This document shows, one piece after another, positions 1 through 6,329 of a DNA stretch of 9,129 nt; the first letter of the stretch is position 1, and the number at the start of each line of letters is the position of its first letter. The stretch is taken from contig JANYBR010000081.1 in NCBI GenBank assembly GCA_025360685.1, forward strand, positions 1-9,129, read 5' to 3'. The translations under genes and the position numbers were made by a program. The notes below the pieces were generated by a model, which was not told where the DNA came from, made no database searches, and saw only the letters and a list, made by a program, of their open reading frames with translations. This DNA comes from Pseudomonadota bacterium. GTDB taxonomy: Bacteria; Pseudomonadota; Alphaproteobacteria; Micropepsales; Micropepsaceae.

Positions 1-1
1 A

Positions 2-130
2 CAACTGGTTCCGGTCGGGGCGCTCGACGCCGATTGCATCCATACGCCGGGGATCTTCGTCAAACGGATCGTGCTCGGACATGATTTCGAGAAGCGCATC
101 GAAAAGCGCACCGTGCGGGAGAACGCCTGA
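2..130 (+). CDS. scoA: 3-oxoacid CoA-transferase subunit A, C-terminal end (partial)
   Basis: This is the last 42 codons of a gene that begins before the window. The frame reads through to a TGA at 128-130 and gives a peptide containing CIHTPGIFVKRIV and EKRIEKRTVRENA, which I recognise as the conserved C-terminus of the alpha subunit of succinyl-CoA (or acetyl-CoA):3-ketoacid CoA-transferase (ScoA/PcaI/AtoD group). The enzyme moves CoA from an acyl-CoA to a 3-oxoacid such as acetoacetate or 3-oxoadipate, in the cytoplasm. The stop overlaps the start of the next gene by one base (TGATG), the usual translational coupling of the two subunits. The substrate cannot be told from this fragment, so scoA is the general name; pcaI or atoD are possible. 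Confidence 0.9.
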   Translation, partial: QLVPVGALDADCIHTPGIFVKRIVLGHDFEKRIEKRTVRENA

Positions 131-756
131 TGCCCTGGACCCGCGACGACATGGCCAAGGTGGCGGCTTGCGAGCTGCGGGACGGCTTCTACGTCAATCT
201 CGGCATCGGCATTCCGACCCTGGTGGCGAACTACATCCCCGACGGCATGGATGTGACCTTGCAGTCCGAGAACGGCATGCTCGGCATGGGCCCGTTTCCG
301 CGCGAGAACGAGGTCGATCCCGATCTCATCAATGCCGGTAAGCAGACGATCACCGAACTGCCGCGCACCTCTTACTTCTCGTCTGCCGACAGTTTCGCGA
401 TGATACGCGGCGGACATATCGATCTGTCCATTCTTGGTGCGATGGAGGTTTCCGAAGGTGGCGATCTCGCTAACTGGATGGTGCCGGGCAAGCTCGTGAA
501 GGGCATGGGCGGCGCGATGGATCTGGTCGCAGGCGTCAAGCGCTGCATCGTGACGATGGACCACACCGACAAGGCCGGTAATTCTAAGGTCCTGAAGAAG
601 TGTACTTTGCCACTCACCGGCAAAGGCTGCGTGCACCGCATCATCACCAATCTCGGCGTGTTCGACGTTGTGCCGGGTGGTCTCAAGCTGTTCGAGATGG
701 CACCAGGCGTGACGCGTGCCGAGATCGCTCAGAAGACCGAGGCAACTCTGGTCTAG
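130..756 (+). CDS. scoB: 3-oxoacid CoA-transferase subunit B
   Basis: Full-length beta subunit of 208 residues, the normal size for this family. The N-terminal half carries LGIGIPTLVANYIP (residues 24-37) and the signature SENGMLGMGP, in which Glu47 should be the catalytic glutamate that forms the CoA thioester intermediate. Further conserved blocks are TSYFSSADSFAMIRGGHIDL (about 80-99), LGAMEVSEGGDLANWMVPGK (about 102-121) and KKCTLPLTGKGCV. With subunit A just upstream it forms the heteromeric transferase that activates acetoacetate or a similar 3-oxoacid with CoA from succinyl-CoA or another donor. The ATG at 130 overlaps the subunit A stop, which fixes the start. No hairpin with a T-run follows, and the next gene is convergent only 34 bp away. 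The choice among scoB, pcaJ and atoA rests on overall resemblance; there are no aromatic-degradation genes in view to favour pcaJ. Confidence 0.95.
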   Translation: MPWTRDDMAKVAACELRDGFYVNLGIGIPTLVANYIPDGMDVTLQSENGMLGMGPFPRENEVDPDLINAGKQTITELPRTSYFSSADSFAMIRGGHIDLSILGAMEVSEGGDLANWMVPGKLVKGMGGAMDLVAGVKRCIVTMDHTDKAGNSKVLKKCTLPLTGKGCVHRIITNLGVFDVVPGGLKLFEMAPGVTRAEIAQKTEATLV

Positions 757-790
757 AGCCGGTTTAGCGACAGATCAGTTTATATAGGTG

Positions 791-1774
791 TCATGGCCCG
801 CTGACCGTCAGTCCCGCGGCCTGCAGGCGCTCCAACACGCCACCCTTGCGCAGGAAGAGTCCCATCGGTATCACGGCGAATGTCTTGCCCGGCTTGTTCA
901 AGGCGCCTGTGATCGCGCCGGCCATGTCGCCGATCGCCCTCTCGCGCAACAGGGCATAGGCGTTGTTCTGCTGTAGACAGGCATCGAGCTTGGTTTCGGA
1001 ATAGTTCGCCTTCACGCCGGCCAAATCGCCGACCGCCCAGGCCTCGGCGGCCGCCACTGCATGGGCGGATTCGATCTCGATGTCGCTGAGCGCGAATTCG
1101 AGACAAGCCAGATGGGCGGCCGGCGACATTTTCGGCACATCGTGAATCACATCCATCGCCGGATAGACCGCGACGGCTTGCGTTGGCACCGCGGACCGGG
1201 CCGCGAGCTTTTCGATCGCTTTCTGCGGTCCAGTGATGTTCAGGTCGTTCGCTTTCCAGAAGTCGGACTCCAGCATCAAAGCCGCGATCGCCGGCAAATA
1301 TTTTTCATAGCGGTCGGCGTCCTGGTGCAATCGCGTTCGTTCGGCGACAAAGCGGCTGCGCAGCGGTTCGGGCAACGCGGCTTCCAACGTCGTTCCGTCC
1401 GGTTGTTCCAAGGTGCCCATACCGGTCATCAGGAACCACGCGCCTTCGAACAGCCCAACCCGCGCGCGTGGCGGCAGGAGAAGGGCATTGGCGCCGTGCA
1501 GCAGCCCGCGAATCTCGCCTGAATTCCATTGCAGGTCTTTGGGCATCGGCTGAACCGTACCCAAAATCCAGACCTCGGAATTTCCGCGCACCACGTGCCA
1601 CAGTGCCGGTCCGGGCGACCTGGCGGTCACGATCACTGTCTCGATATTGGACCAGTCGCTGATCGGTGCGTCGCCAGTCTTGGGCGGTGGGGCGGCGGCG
1701 ATCAACGTCAGCGCCACTAGGCTCGCTCCGACGCTGCGCGCCGTATTTATCAGCCTTCGGCGTGGCCGGAGCAT
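791..1774 (-). CDS. Exported TraB/GumN-family protein lacking the family His motifs
   Basis: A 327-residue protein with a basic N-terminus (LRPRRR) and hydrophobic stretch (VGASLVALTLIAAA), so it is probably exported to the periplasm or anchored in the inner membrane. The region PALWHVVRGNSEVWILGTVQ (about 56-75), followed by an ALLLPP segment and a helical middle, matches the TraB/GumN (PF01963) fold, which is related to Tiki-type metalloproteases. Two hallmarks are altered: the N-terminal GxxH motif reads GTVQ (Gln75), and the C-terminal block that usually reads like VGAGHL reads VIPMGL (301-306). Metal-dependent catalysis is therefore doubtful. The frame is open up to 1927, but I chose the ATG at 1774 because the signal peptide begins there and because a longer form would run into the parA start. 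The ribosome site is weak (GGA about 10 bases upstream). It is divergent from parA, with about 150 bp between them. Function unknown. Confidence 0.82.
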   Translation of the reverse strand: MLRPRRRLINTARSVGASLVALTLIAAAPPPKTGDAPISDWSNIETVIVTARSPGPALWHVVRGNSEVWILGTVQPMPKDLQWNSGEIRGLLHGANALLLPPRARVGLFEGAWFLMTGMGTLEQPDGTTLEAALPEPLRSRFVAERTRLHQDADRYEKYLPAIAALMLESDFWKANDLNITGPQKAIEKLAARSAVPTQAVAVYPAMDVIHDVPKMSPAAHLACLEFALSDIEIESAHAVAAAEAWAVGDLAGVKANYSETKLDACLQQNNAYALLRERAIGDMAGAITGALNKPGKTFAVIPMGLFLRKGGVLERLQAAGLTVSGP

Positions 1775-1866
1775 GTGGTTCGATCCAACTTGCAGAAAGT
1801 TCGACGCAAATTCGTTGCGAAACTGAGCCAAATGCATTCGTCCGGTTTCAGCACGGCGTAAGGGGT

Positions 1867-1882
1867 GGCCATTTAAATAGCC
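1867..1882. promoter_or_regulatory. Imperfect palindrome between divergent TraB/GumN and parA genes
   Basis: The bases GGCCATTTAAATAGCC form a 16-bp palindrome with one mismatched pair around a perfect ATTTAAAT core. This is the most AT-rich spot in the roughly 150-bp divergent region. It lies 43 bp before the parA start and about 93 bp before the chosen TraB/GumN start. It could be an operator, possibly for the ribbon-helix-helix protein encoded downstream of parA, or part of a -10 region on either strand. No convincing -35 box could be paired with it. Confidence 0.3.
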
Positions 1883-1925
1883 TACCACATCGGCTCGGCG
1901 CGGACGTAACCGCCGAAAGGCACGC

Positions 1926-2801
1926 ATGCATGTTCTGGTATTGGCCTCTCAAAAAGGAGGCTCAGGCAAGACGACTTTGTCCGGCCATCTGGCGGTGGAG
2001 GCCGATCAGGCTGGCATTGGTCCCGTTGCGCTGATCGACACCGATCCGCAAGGCAGCCTGTCGCACTGGTGGAACGCGCGCGCTTCCAGTTCGCCTCACT
2101 TCGCCAAGGTCGGCCTGCTCGATCTCGGCGCTGCGCTGGCGCAATTGGAAAGCAGCGGCGTCAAGCTGGCCGTGATCGATACGCCGCCGGCAATCACCGA
2201 TGCGATCTCGCAAGTGGTGGCGCATGCCGACCTGGTCGTAATTCCGACGCGGCCCAGCCCACACGATTTGCGCGCGGTCGGCGCCACGGTCGATATCGTC
2301 GAGCGCCATGGCAAGCCGCTGATCTTTGTCATGAACGGCGCCACGCCGCGTGCACGCATCACGGGCGAGGCTGCGGTCGCGCTTTCCCAGCACGGCATGG
2401 TGGCTCCGATAACCTTGCATCACCGGGTCGACTTTGCGGCGAGCATGGTAGATGGGCGAACGGTGGGCGAAGTCGTCGCCAAATCGCAATCGACGAAGGA
2501 GATCCACGATCTGTGGCTCTACATCCAGGACAAGCTGTCGCGCCTGACCCGCGATGCGCAAATTCGCCCCGAATTCCGACCCAATACCTTCGATCTCACC
2601 GCATTGCTGTCCTTGTCGGAAGAACGCGCGGACTCCGACGCCGATGTCGAGACCACGCCCGAACCGCCGGCGCCATCCGACGTACCCCCGGCAGCGGAAC
2701 GCAGGACGCCTATCGAGCGGCGCGCCAGTTTCGCTCCGCATGGCGGCGCGGAACGCCGCGCGCATCCTTTCGGGCGCCGTTCAGCCGATCGCCCGCAATA
2801 G
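1926..2801 (+). CDS. ParA-family partitioning ATPase with Arg-rich C-terminal tail
   Basis: 291 residues. The first ~205 form a ParA/MinD-like P-loop ATPase: deviant Walker A QKGGSGKTT (residues 9-17, signature Lys10 and catalytic Lys15), IDTDPQGS (37-44) as the A' motif, and VIDTPP (83-88) as Walker B. Such ATPases dimerise with ATP, bind DNA non-specifically and move or position DNA or protein cargo. There is no N-terminal helix-turn-helix domain, so it resembles the small type Ib (ParF-like) proteins, which are usually near 210 residues. The extra ~85 residues are first acidic and Pro-rich (240-257) and then Arg-rich (ERRTPIERR, GGAERRAHPFGRR). GAAAGG lies 6 bp before the ATG. The partner is probably the next gene, 9 bp downstream. 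No ParB with a ParB-box domain is visible, and the setting looks chromosomal, so it may position something other than a plasmid. Confidence 0.93.
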   Translation: MHVLVLASQKGGSGKTTLSGHLAVEADQAGIGPVALIDTDPQGSLSHWWNARASSSPHFAKVGLLDLGAALAQLESSGVKLAVIDTPPAITDAISQVVAHADLVVIPTRPSPHDLRAVGATVDIVERHGKPLIFVMNGATPRARITGEAAVALSQHGMVAPITLHHRVDFAASMVDGRTVGEVVAKSQSTKEIHDLWLYIQDKLSRLTRDAQIRPEFRPNTFDLTALLSLSEERADSDADVETTPEPPAPSDVPPAAERRTPIERRASFAPHGGAERRAHPFGRRSADRPQ

Positions 2802-2803
2802 CC

Positions 2804-2807
2804 GAGG
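2804..2807 (+). promoter_or_regulatory. Ribosome binding site that bears on the RHH-gene start
   Basis: GAGG lies between the parA stop and the next gene. It is only 3 bases before the ATG at 2811 but 6 bases before the in-frame GTG at 2814. The spacing favours GTG as the true start, which would shorten the protein by one residue. Confidence 0.45.
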
Positions 2808-2810
2808 TGC

Positions 2811-3203
2811 ATGGTGAGCCAAGAGAAATTTACGCCAATCACGTCCAGACTCCTGGCCCGCAAGGGAGATGCGGTGCCATCCGCAGTCGCCGCGAAGCCG
2901 TCGAGCCTGTGGAAACGCGCGGTGGCGGCGCCTACGCCCGGGCACTTCGCCACGGCCGGCACAACGCAGAGTGCTCTGCCGCCGGGACCGCTACAGATCG
3001 CCAAGCCGCACAAGATGACGGTCCTGTTGACGGCATCGGAATACGAGAAGCTCGGCATCGCAGCGGTAAAGAAGGGCGTCACGCGGCATCAACTCGTGCG
3101 CACGGCGCTCGATCTGCATCTGGAGCGACTAAGGCAGGAATATGCCGGCTGCGCCTGCATGACCGCGGGCGATTCCTGCAACGGCGACTGCGGCATGGCC
3201 TGA
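2811..3203 (+). CDS. Ribbon-helix-helix-like DNA-binding protein with Cys-rich tail, probable ParA partner
   Basis: A 130-residue protein in three parts. Residues 1-67 look flexible and basic, rich in Ala, Pro and Lys. Residues 69-107 contain a short strand (MTVLLTAS), a helix (EYEKLGIAAVKKG), a turn (VTRHQ) and a second helix (LVRTALDLHLERL), the pattern of a ribbon-helix-helix (Arc/MetJ/CopG) domain. The last 17 residues hold four cysteines at 114, 116, 123 and 127 (CxC-x6-C-x3-C), a possible metal or redox site that is unusual for this fold. It starts 9 bp after parA, so the two are almost certainly co-transcribed. Type Ib partition cassettes pair a small ParA with a ribbon-helix-helix centromere-binding protein that has a flexible N-terminus, and this gene fits that role. 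The family call comes from reading the pattern, not from a search. It could instead be a stand-alone autorepressor. Confidence 0.78.
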   Translation: MVSQEKFTPITSRLLARKGDAVPSAVAAKPSSLWKRAVAAPTPGHFATAGTTQSALPPGPLQIAKPHKMTVLLTASEYEKLGIAAVKKGVTRHQLVRTALDLHLERLRQEYAGCACMTAGDSCNGDCGMA

Positions 3204-3214
3204 ACAACACCGAT

Positions 3215-3242
3215 TTGGCGTGCGGTCCGGTTGCGCTAAGCT
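3215..3242 (+). promoter_or_regulatory. Weak candidate sigma-70-type promoter for the aldo/keto reductase
   Basis: TTGGCG (3215-3220) and TAAGCT (3237-3242) are separated by 16 bp and lie just before the reductase ribosome binding site. Both boxes only partly match the consensus. The reductase may instead be read through from the parA unit, 60 bp upstream. Confidence 0.22.
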
Positions 3243-3263
3243 GGCGGCCGGGAGTGTCGCCTT

Positions 3264-4208
3264 ATGCAATACAAAATTCTCGGCCGCACAGGCCTCAGCG
3301 TCAGTGTCGCCGGGCTTGGATGCGGCGGACACAGCCGGCTCGGCCAGACCTATGGCCACTCGGTCGAACAGAGCGTCGCGGTCGTCAAGGCCGCAATCGA
3401 CATGGGCATAAATTTCATCGACACGGCAGCCGCATACGGCACCGAGGCGATCGTGGGCCAAGCGGTGCGCGGACTTAGAGACAAGGTCGTCATCTCCACC
3501 AAGACCGCAATCCTTCCCTGGGGCGAGCCGAACGCAAAGCGGTTCACCGGCGCGCAGATTCTGGAGCAGCTCGAACAAAATCTCGCGCGCCTCGGTACCG
3601 ACTATGTCGACCTCTACAGTCTGCACGGCATCGTCCGGTCGCAACTGGACTATGTCGGGTCGGAGATCGTGCCGGCGCTGATTCGCGCACGCGAACAGGG
3701 CAAGATCCGTTTTCTCGGCGTCACCGAGCATTTCGGCAGCGACACCAACCACAGGATGCTCAGCGCCGCAATTCCCAGCGGAATTTGGGACGTCGTGATG
3801 GTCGGCTTCAATCTGCTCAATCCCTCCGCGCGCCGCAATGTTCTGCGCTTGACGCAGGCGCACAATGTCGGCGTGCAGGATATGTTCGCAGTGCGCCGCG
3901 CGCTCTGCAATCCGCACGGCCTGAAGGAGGCGCTCGACACCATCGAGAAGGCCGGGCAACTCGATCGCCGCAAGCTCGATGTCGGCGATCCGCTCGGATT
4001 CCTGAAAGACGGGACGCAGGGCATCGTCGACGCCGCGTACCGCTTCTGCAGACACGAACCTGGTATCGATGTCGTGCTCACCGGCACCGGCAAGGTCGAG
4101 CATTTGAAAGAGAATGTCACGTCGATCAACCGCGGCGCGCTGTCCCCGGAAATACAGGCAAAGCTCGAAGAACTGTTCGGTCAGGTCGATTCGGTGTCGG
4201 GAAATTGA
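3264..4208 (+). CDS. Aldo/keto reductase
   Basis: 314 residues, a typical length for a cytoplasmic NAD(P)H-dependent (alpha/beta)8-barrel reductase that interconverts aldehydes or ketones and alcohols. It opens with YKILGRTGLSVSVAGLGCGG, the usual start of the family. The catalytic tetrad can be assigned by eye: Asp53 and Tyr58 in FIDTAAAYGTEAIVG, Lys80 in VVISTK, and His121 in DLYSLHG. The C-terminal part, VVLTGTGKVEHLKENV, fits the segment that contacts the cofactor phosphate. GGGAG at 3250-3254, 9 bases upstream, supports the ATG. It follows the ParA unit on the same strand, with 60 bp between. The next gene is a carotenoid-oxygenase-family enzyme whose cleavage products would be aldehydes or ketones, so a shared pathway is possible but unproved. 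The substrate cannot be read from the sequence. Confidence 0.93.
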   Translation: MQYKILGRTGLSVSVAGLGCGGHSRLGQTYGHSVEQSVAVVKAAIDMGINFIDTAAAYGTEAIVGQAVRGLRDKVVISTKTAILPWGEPNAKRFTGAQILEQLEQNLARLGTDYVDLYSLHGIVRSQLDYVGSEIVPALIRAREQGKIRFLGVTEHFGSDTNHRMLSAAIPSGIWDVVMVGFNLLNPSARRNVLRLTQAHNVGVQDMFAVRRALCNPHGLKEALDTIEKAGQLDRRKLDVGDPLGFLKDGTQGIVDAAYRFCRHEPGIDVVLTGTGKVEHLKENVTSINRGALSPEIQAKLEELFGQVDSVSGN

Positions 4209-4234
4209 AAAGCTTGGTAGAAAAAAACACTCAA

Positions 4235-4354
4235 TTCGTCATGGGCGGCCTTGAGCCGCCCATCGCCCTTAGCGACAGCGTAAGGGCGCGCGTCGATAGT
4301 CGGTTTGGTGGCGTACATACGCTGTCGCTATGGACCAAGCCCGGCCATGACGAA
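4235..4354. repeat. Nested palindromic intergenic repeat element, about 120 bp
   Basis: The space between the reductase and the oxygenase is largely one folded repeat. The ends TTCGTCATG (4235-4243) and CATGACGAA (4346-4354) are perfect 9-bp inverted repeats. Inside, ATGGGCGGC / GCCGCCCAT (4241-4249, 4255-4263) make a hairpin with a 5-base loop, GCCCTTA / TAAGGGC (4265-4271, 4281-4287) make a second, and AGCGACAGCGT / ACGCTGTCGCT (4271-4281, 4319-4329) are perfect 11-bp inverted repeats across the centre. The right end reads CCAAGCCCGGCCATGACG, very like a dispersed repeat I know from Bradyrhizobium relatives. It may act as a transcript-end stabiliser or partial terminator, or be a small non-autonomous mobile element. 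There is no T-run after any hairpin. Confidence 0.75.
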
Positions 4355-4383
4355 CGTGTGGTTGTGAAATTTCGGAGCCCTGC

Positions 4384-5856
4384 ATGAAGGTCGAACGCCT
4401 GCCGCCGATCGTCACCTCGCTCAAGCCGAGCAATCATCCCTATCTCAACGGCGCCTGGACTCCACTGCATGAGGAAGTGAACGCGACCGATCTCGAACTC
4501 ATCGAAGGAAAGATCCCTTCGGACATAGACGGCATCTATCTGCGCAACACCGAGAACCAGATCCATCAGCCGCTCGGCCGTTTCCATCCGTTCGACGGCG
4601 ACGGCATGATCCATCAGATCGATTTCAAGGACGGGCGCGCCGCCTATCGCAATCGTTTCGTGCGCACACGTTGTTTTGCCGCCGAGCAGGAGGCCGGCGC
4701 CTCGCTCTGGGGCGGGCTTGCCGATCCGGTGCAGCTTGCCAAGCGCCCGGGCTTTGGCGCGCATGGCTGGCTGAAGGATTCGTCCAGCACCGACATCGTC
4801 GTGCATGCCGGCAAGGCGCTTTCGACCTTCTACCAGTGCGGCGAAGGCTATCGTCTCGACCCCGAAACACTCGAACAGTTTGGTGTCGAGCCCTGGGTGC
4901 CGATTGACGGCATCTCCGCCCACGCCAAAGTCGACGAGCGTACCGGCGAGTTGATGTTCTTCAACTACTCCAAGCATGCGCCCTATCTGCACTACGGGGT
5001 CGTCGACCGGAACAATCGCCTGACGAACTACATTCCGATTCCGCTGGCCGGCCCGCGCCTGCCGCACGACATGGCGTTTACCGAGCACTACGCCATCCTC
5101 AACGACATGCCGGTGTTCTGGGACGCCGAACTTCTGAAAAAGAATGTGCACGCGGTACGAGAGCACGCGGGACTGCCGTCACGCTTTGCGATTGTGCCGC
5201 GCCACGGCACGACCAAGGATGTGCGTTGGTTCGAAGCCGCGTTGACCTATGTGCTGCACTGGTTGAACGCCTACGAAGAAGGCGACGAAATTGTGCTCGA
5301 TGGATATTTCCAGGAAGTTCCGACGCCAGGTCCGAAGAAGGACGCGCCGCCCGGCTATGAGCACATGATGGGCTATCTCGACGAATACAGCTTCATGTCC
5401 AAGCTGCATCGCTGGCGCTTCAATCTGAAGCACGGCACGACACGCGAGGAACGGCTGGACGATCGCGTGCTGGAGTTCGGCATGATCAATGCGCGTTTTG
5501 CGGGACGGCCCTATCGCTACGGCTACTCGACCCTGTCTGTGCCGGGCTGGTTCCTGTTCCGCGGTTTCGTCAAGCACGACCTGAAGACCGGCGAGAGCTG
5601 GAGCTATGAACTGGGTGCCGGCCGCTATGGCAGCGAAGCGCCGTTTGCGCCGCGCATCGGCGCGACAGAGGAAGATGGCGGCTATCTGGTCAGCTTCGTC
5701 ACGGATGAAAACACGGCGACGTCGGAGTGCATACTGCTCGACGCTCGGCGCATACAGGAAGGACCGGTCTGCCGCATCGCGCTGCCACACAAATTATGCA
5801 GCGGCACGCACTCCGTCTGGGCGGACCGCAAGTTCATTCGCGATGGTGTGATCTAG
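4384..5856 (+). CDS. Carotenoid-oxygenase-family dioxygenase
   Basis: 490 residues, a normal length for the carotenoid/apocarotenoid/lignostilbene cleavage family (RPE65-like seven-bladed propeller with a non-haem iron). The four iron ligands are visible as His180 (ISAHAK), His228 (LPHDM), His292 (VLHWLNAYE) and His476 (GTHSVW). Two second-shell glutamates fit Glu364 (LEFGMIN) and Glu418 (SEAPFAPR). The third, normally in a stretch like LWEAG...LDP, aligns here with FYQCGEGYRLDP, giving Gln151; the preceding Lys typical of lignostilbene dioxygenases is Tyr150. N-terminal landmarks are GIYLRNTENQ, FHPFDGDGMIH and YRNRFVRT. No signal peptide is seen. GGAG 6 bases before the ATG supports the start. 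The enzyme should split a carbon-carbon double bond with O2 to give two carbonyl products. The altered Gln/Tyr pair argues against a standard stilbene cleaver. The substrate is unknown. Confidence 0.93.
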   Translation: MKVERLPPIVTSLKPSNHPYLNGAWTPLHEEVNATDLELIEGKIPSDIDGIYLRNTENQIHQPLGRFHPFDGDGMIHQIDFKDGRAAYRNRFVRTRCFAAEQEAGASLWGGLADPVQLAKRPGFGAHGWLKDSSSTDIVVHAGKALSTFYQCGEGYRLDPETLEQFGVEPWVPIDGISAHAKVDERTGELMFFNYSKHAPYLHYGVVDRNNRLTNYIPIPLAGPRLPHDMAFTEHYAILNDMPVFWDAELLKKNVHAVREHAGLPSRFAIVPRHGTTKDVRWFEAALTYVLHWLNAYEEGDEIVLDGYFQEVPTPGPKKDAPPGYEHMMGYLDEYSFMSKLHRWRFNLKHGTTREERLDDRVLEFGMINARFAGRPYRYGYSTLSVPGWFLFRGFVKHDLKTGESWSYELGAGRYGSEAPFAPRIGATEEDGGYLVSFVTDENTATSECILLDARRIQEGPVCRIALPHKLCSGTHSVWADRKFIRDGVI

Positions 5857-5933
5857 ATTTCGCTCCCTTCAGTCCCAAGCGGCCGTCCGGTGTCCAATGT
5901 AGATGACGAGTTTGAATTGGCGCAGAGCGCGAC

Positions 5934-6329
5934 CTAGTCGACGACGTCGGCGGGTGGATCGTCAGCCCAGCTATGTTGGCTACCCTCACGCGGCGTCATG
6001 AAGAGCAGCGTGACACCGTTGGTCGCGCGAGTTCGGTGCCAATGCCCCCGAGGAACAAGAGCAACGTCTCCGGCGTGCAGAGTGCGCGACTCCTTCGTTC
6101 CGTTGGCGACCAGAGTAAAGTCGCACTCCCCGGCGAGAATGTGGAGCAACTCGTCACCACCATTGTGTAACTCCCACGGTGGTTGACCCGAATAGCTTGC
6201 GATCCCGCAAATGCAGCCGTGAAAGTCGAAGTTGCCAATTGGACTCGGAGGCTCTTCGTTGAGCTTCGCGAGATCCACCGGGATCATCCGGCTTATGGCA
6301 GCGGGATTCAGTTCAAAAACCTTGACCAC
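5934..6329 (-). CDS. Small single-domain cupin protein
   Basis: 131 residues from a GTG start. The first cupin motif is WELHNGGDELLHILAGECDF (52-71), with Glu53, His55 and Glu60 as likely metal ligands; the second is HAGDVALVPRGHWHRT (85-100), with His96 and His98. This is a complete one-barrel cupin with no signal peptide, so it is likely cytoplasmic. Such proteins include small dioxygenases, isomerases and ligand-binding proteins; the exact role is not readable. The open frame extends to an ATG at 6455, but I chose GTG 6329 because GGAGG lies at an ideal 5-base spacing and because the upstream residues (for example RRSGVLSRRERR) look non-coding. It is convergent with the carotenoid oxygenase gene, 77 bp apart, with no clear terminator between them, and divergent from the PAS gene. 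Confidence 0.85.
   Translation of the reverse strand: MVKVFELNPAAISRMIPVDLAKLNEEPPSPIGNFDFHGCICGIASYSGQPPWELHNGGDELLHILAGECDFTLVANGTKESRTLHAGDVALVPRGHWHRTRATNGVTLLFMTPREGSQHSWADDPPADVVD

Noticed and set aside
1775..1927. N-terminal extension of the TraB/GumN gene up to 1927
   Set aside because: It would add 51 residues before a clear signal peptide and overlap the parA start. This stretch is better read as the divergent control region.
2069..3478. Very long plus-strand open frame (about 469 codons) across parA, the RHH gene and the reductase start
   Set aside because: It overlaps three well-supported genes in another frame, its product is Arg/Ala-rich and low-complexity, and it matches no fold. 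It is a by-product of high GC.
3129..4103. Minus-strand open frame of about 324 codons opposite the aldo/keto reductase
   Set aside because: It is antisense to a gene with a complete catalytic tetrad and a good ribosome site; no recognisable motifs.
4231..5166. Minus-strand open frame of about 311 codons opposite the carotenoid oxygenase
   Set aside because: It lies antisense to a gene with all its metal ligands intact, and the product has the shadow-like composition of reversed codons.
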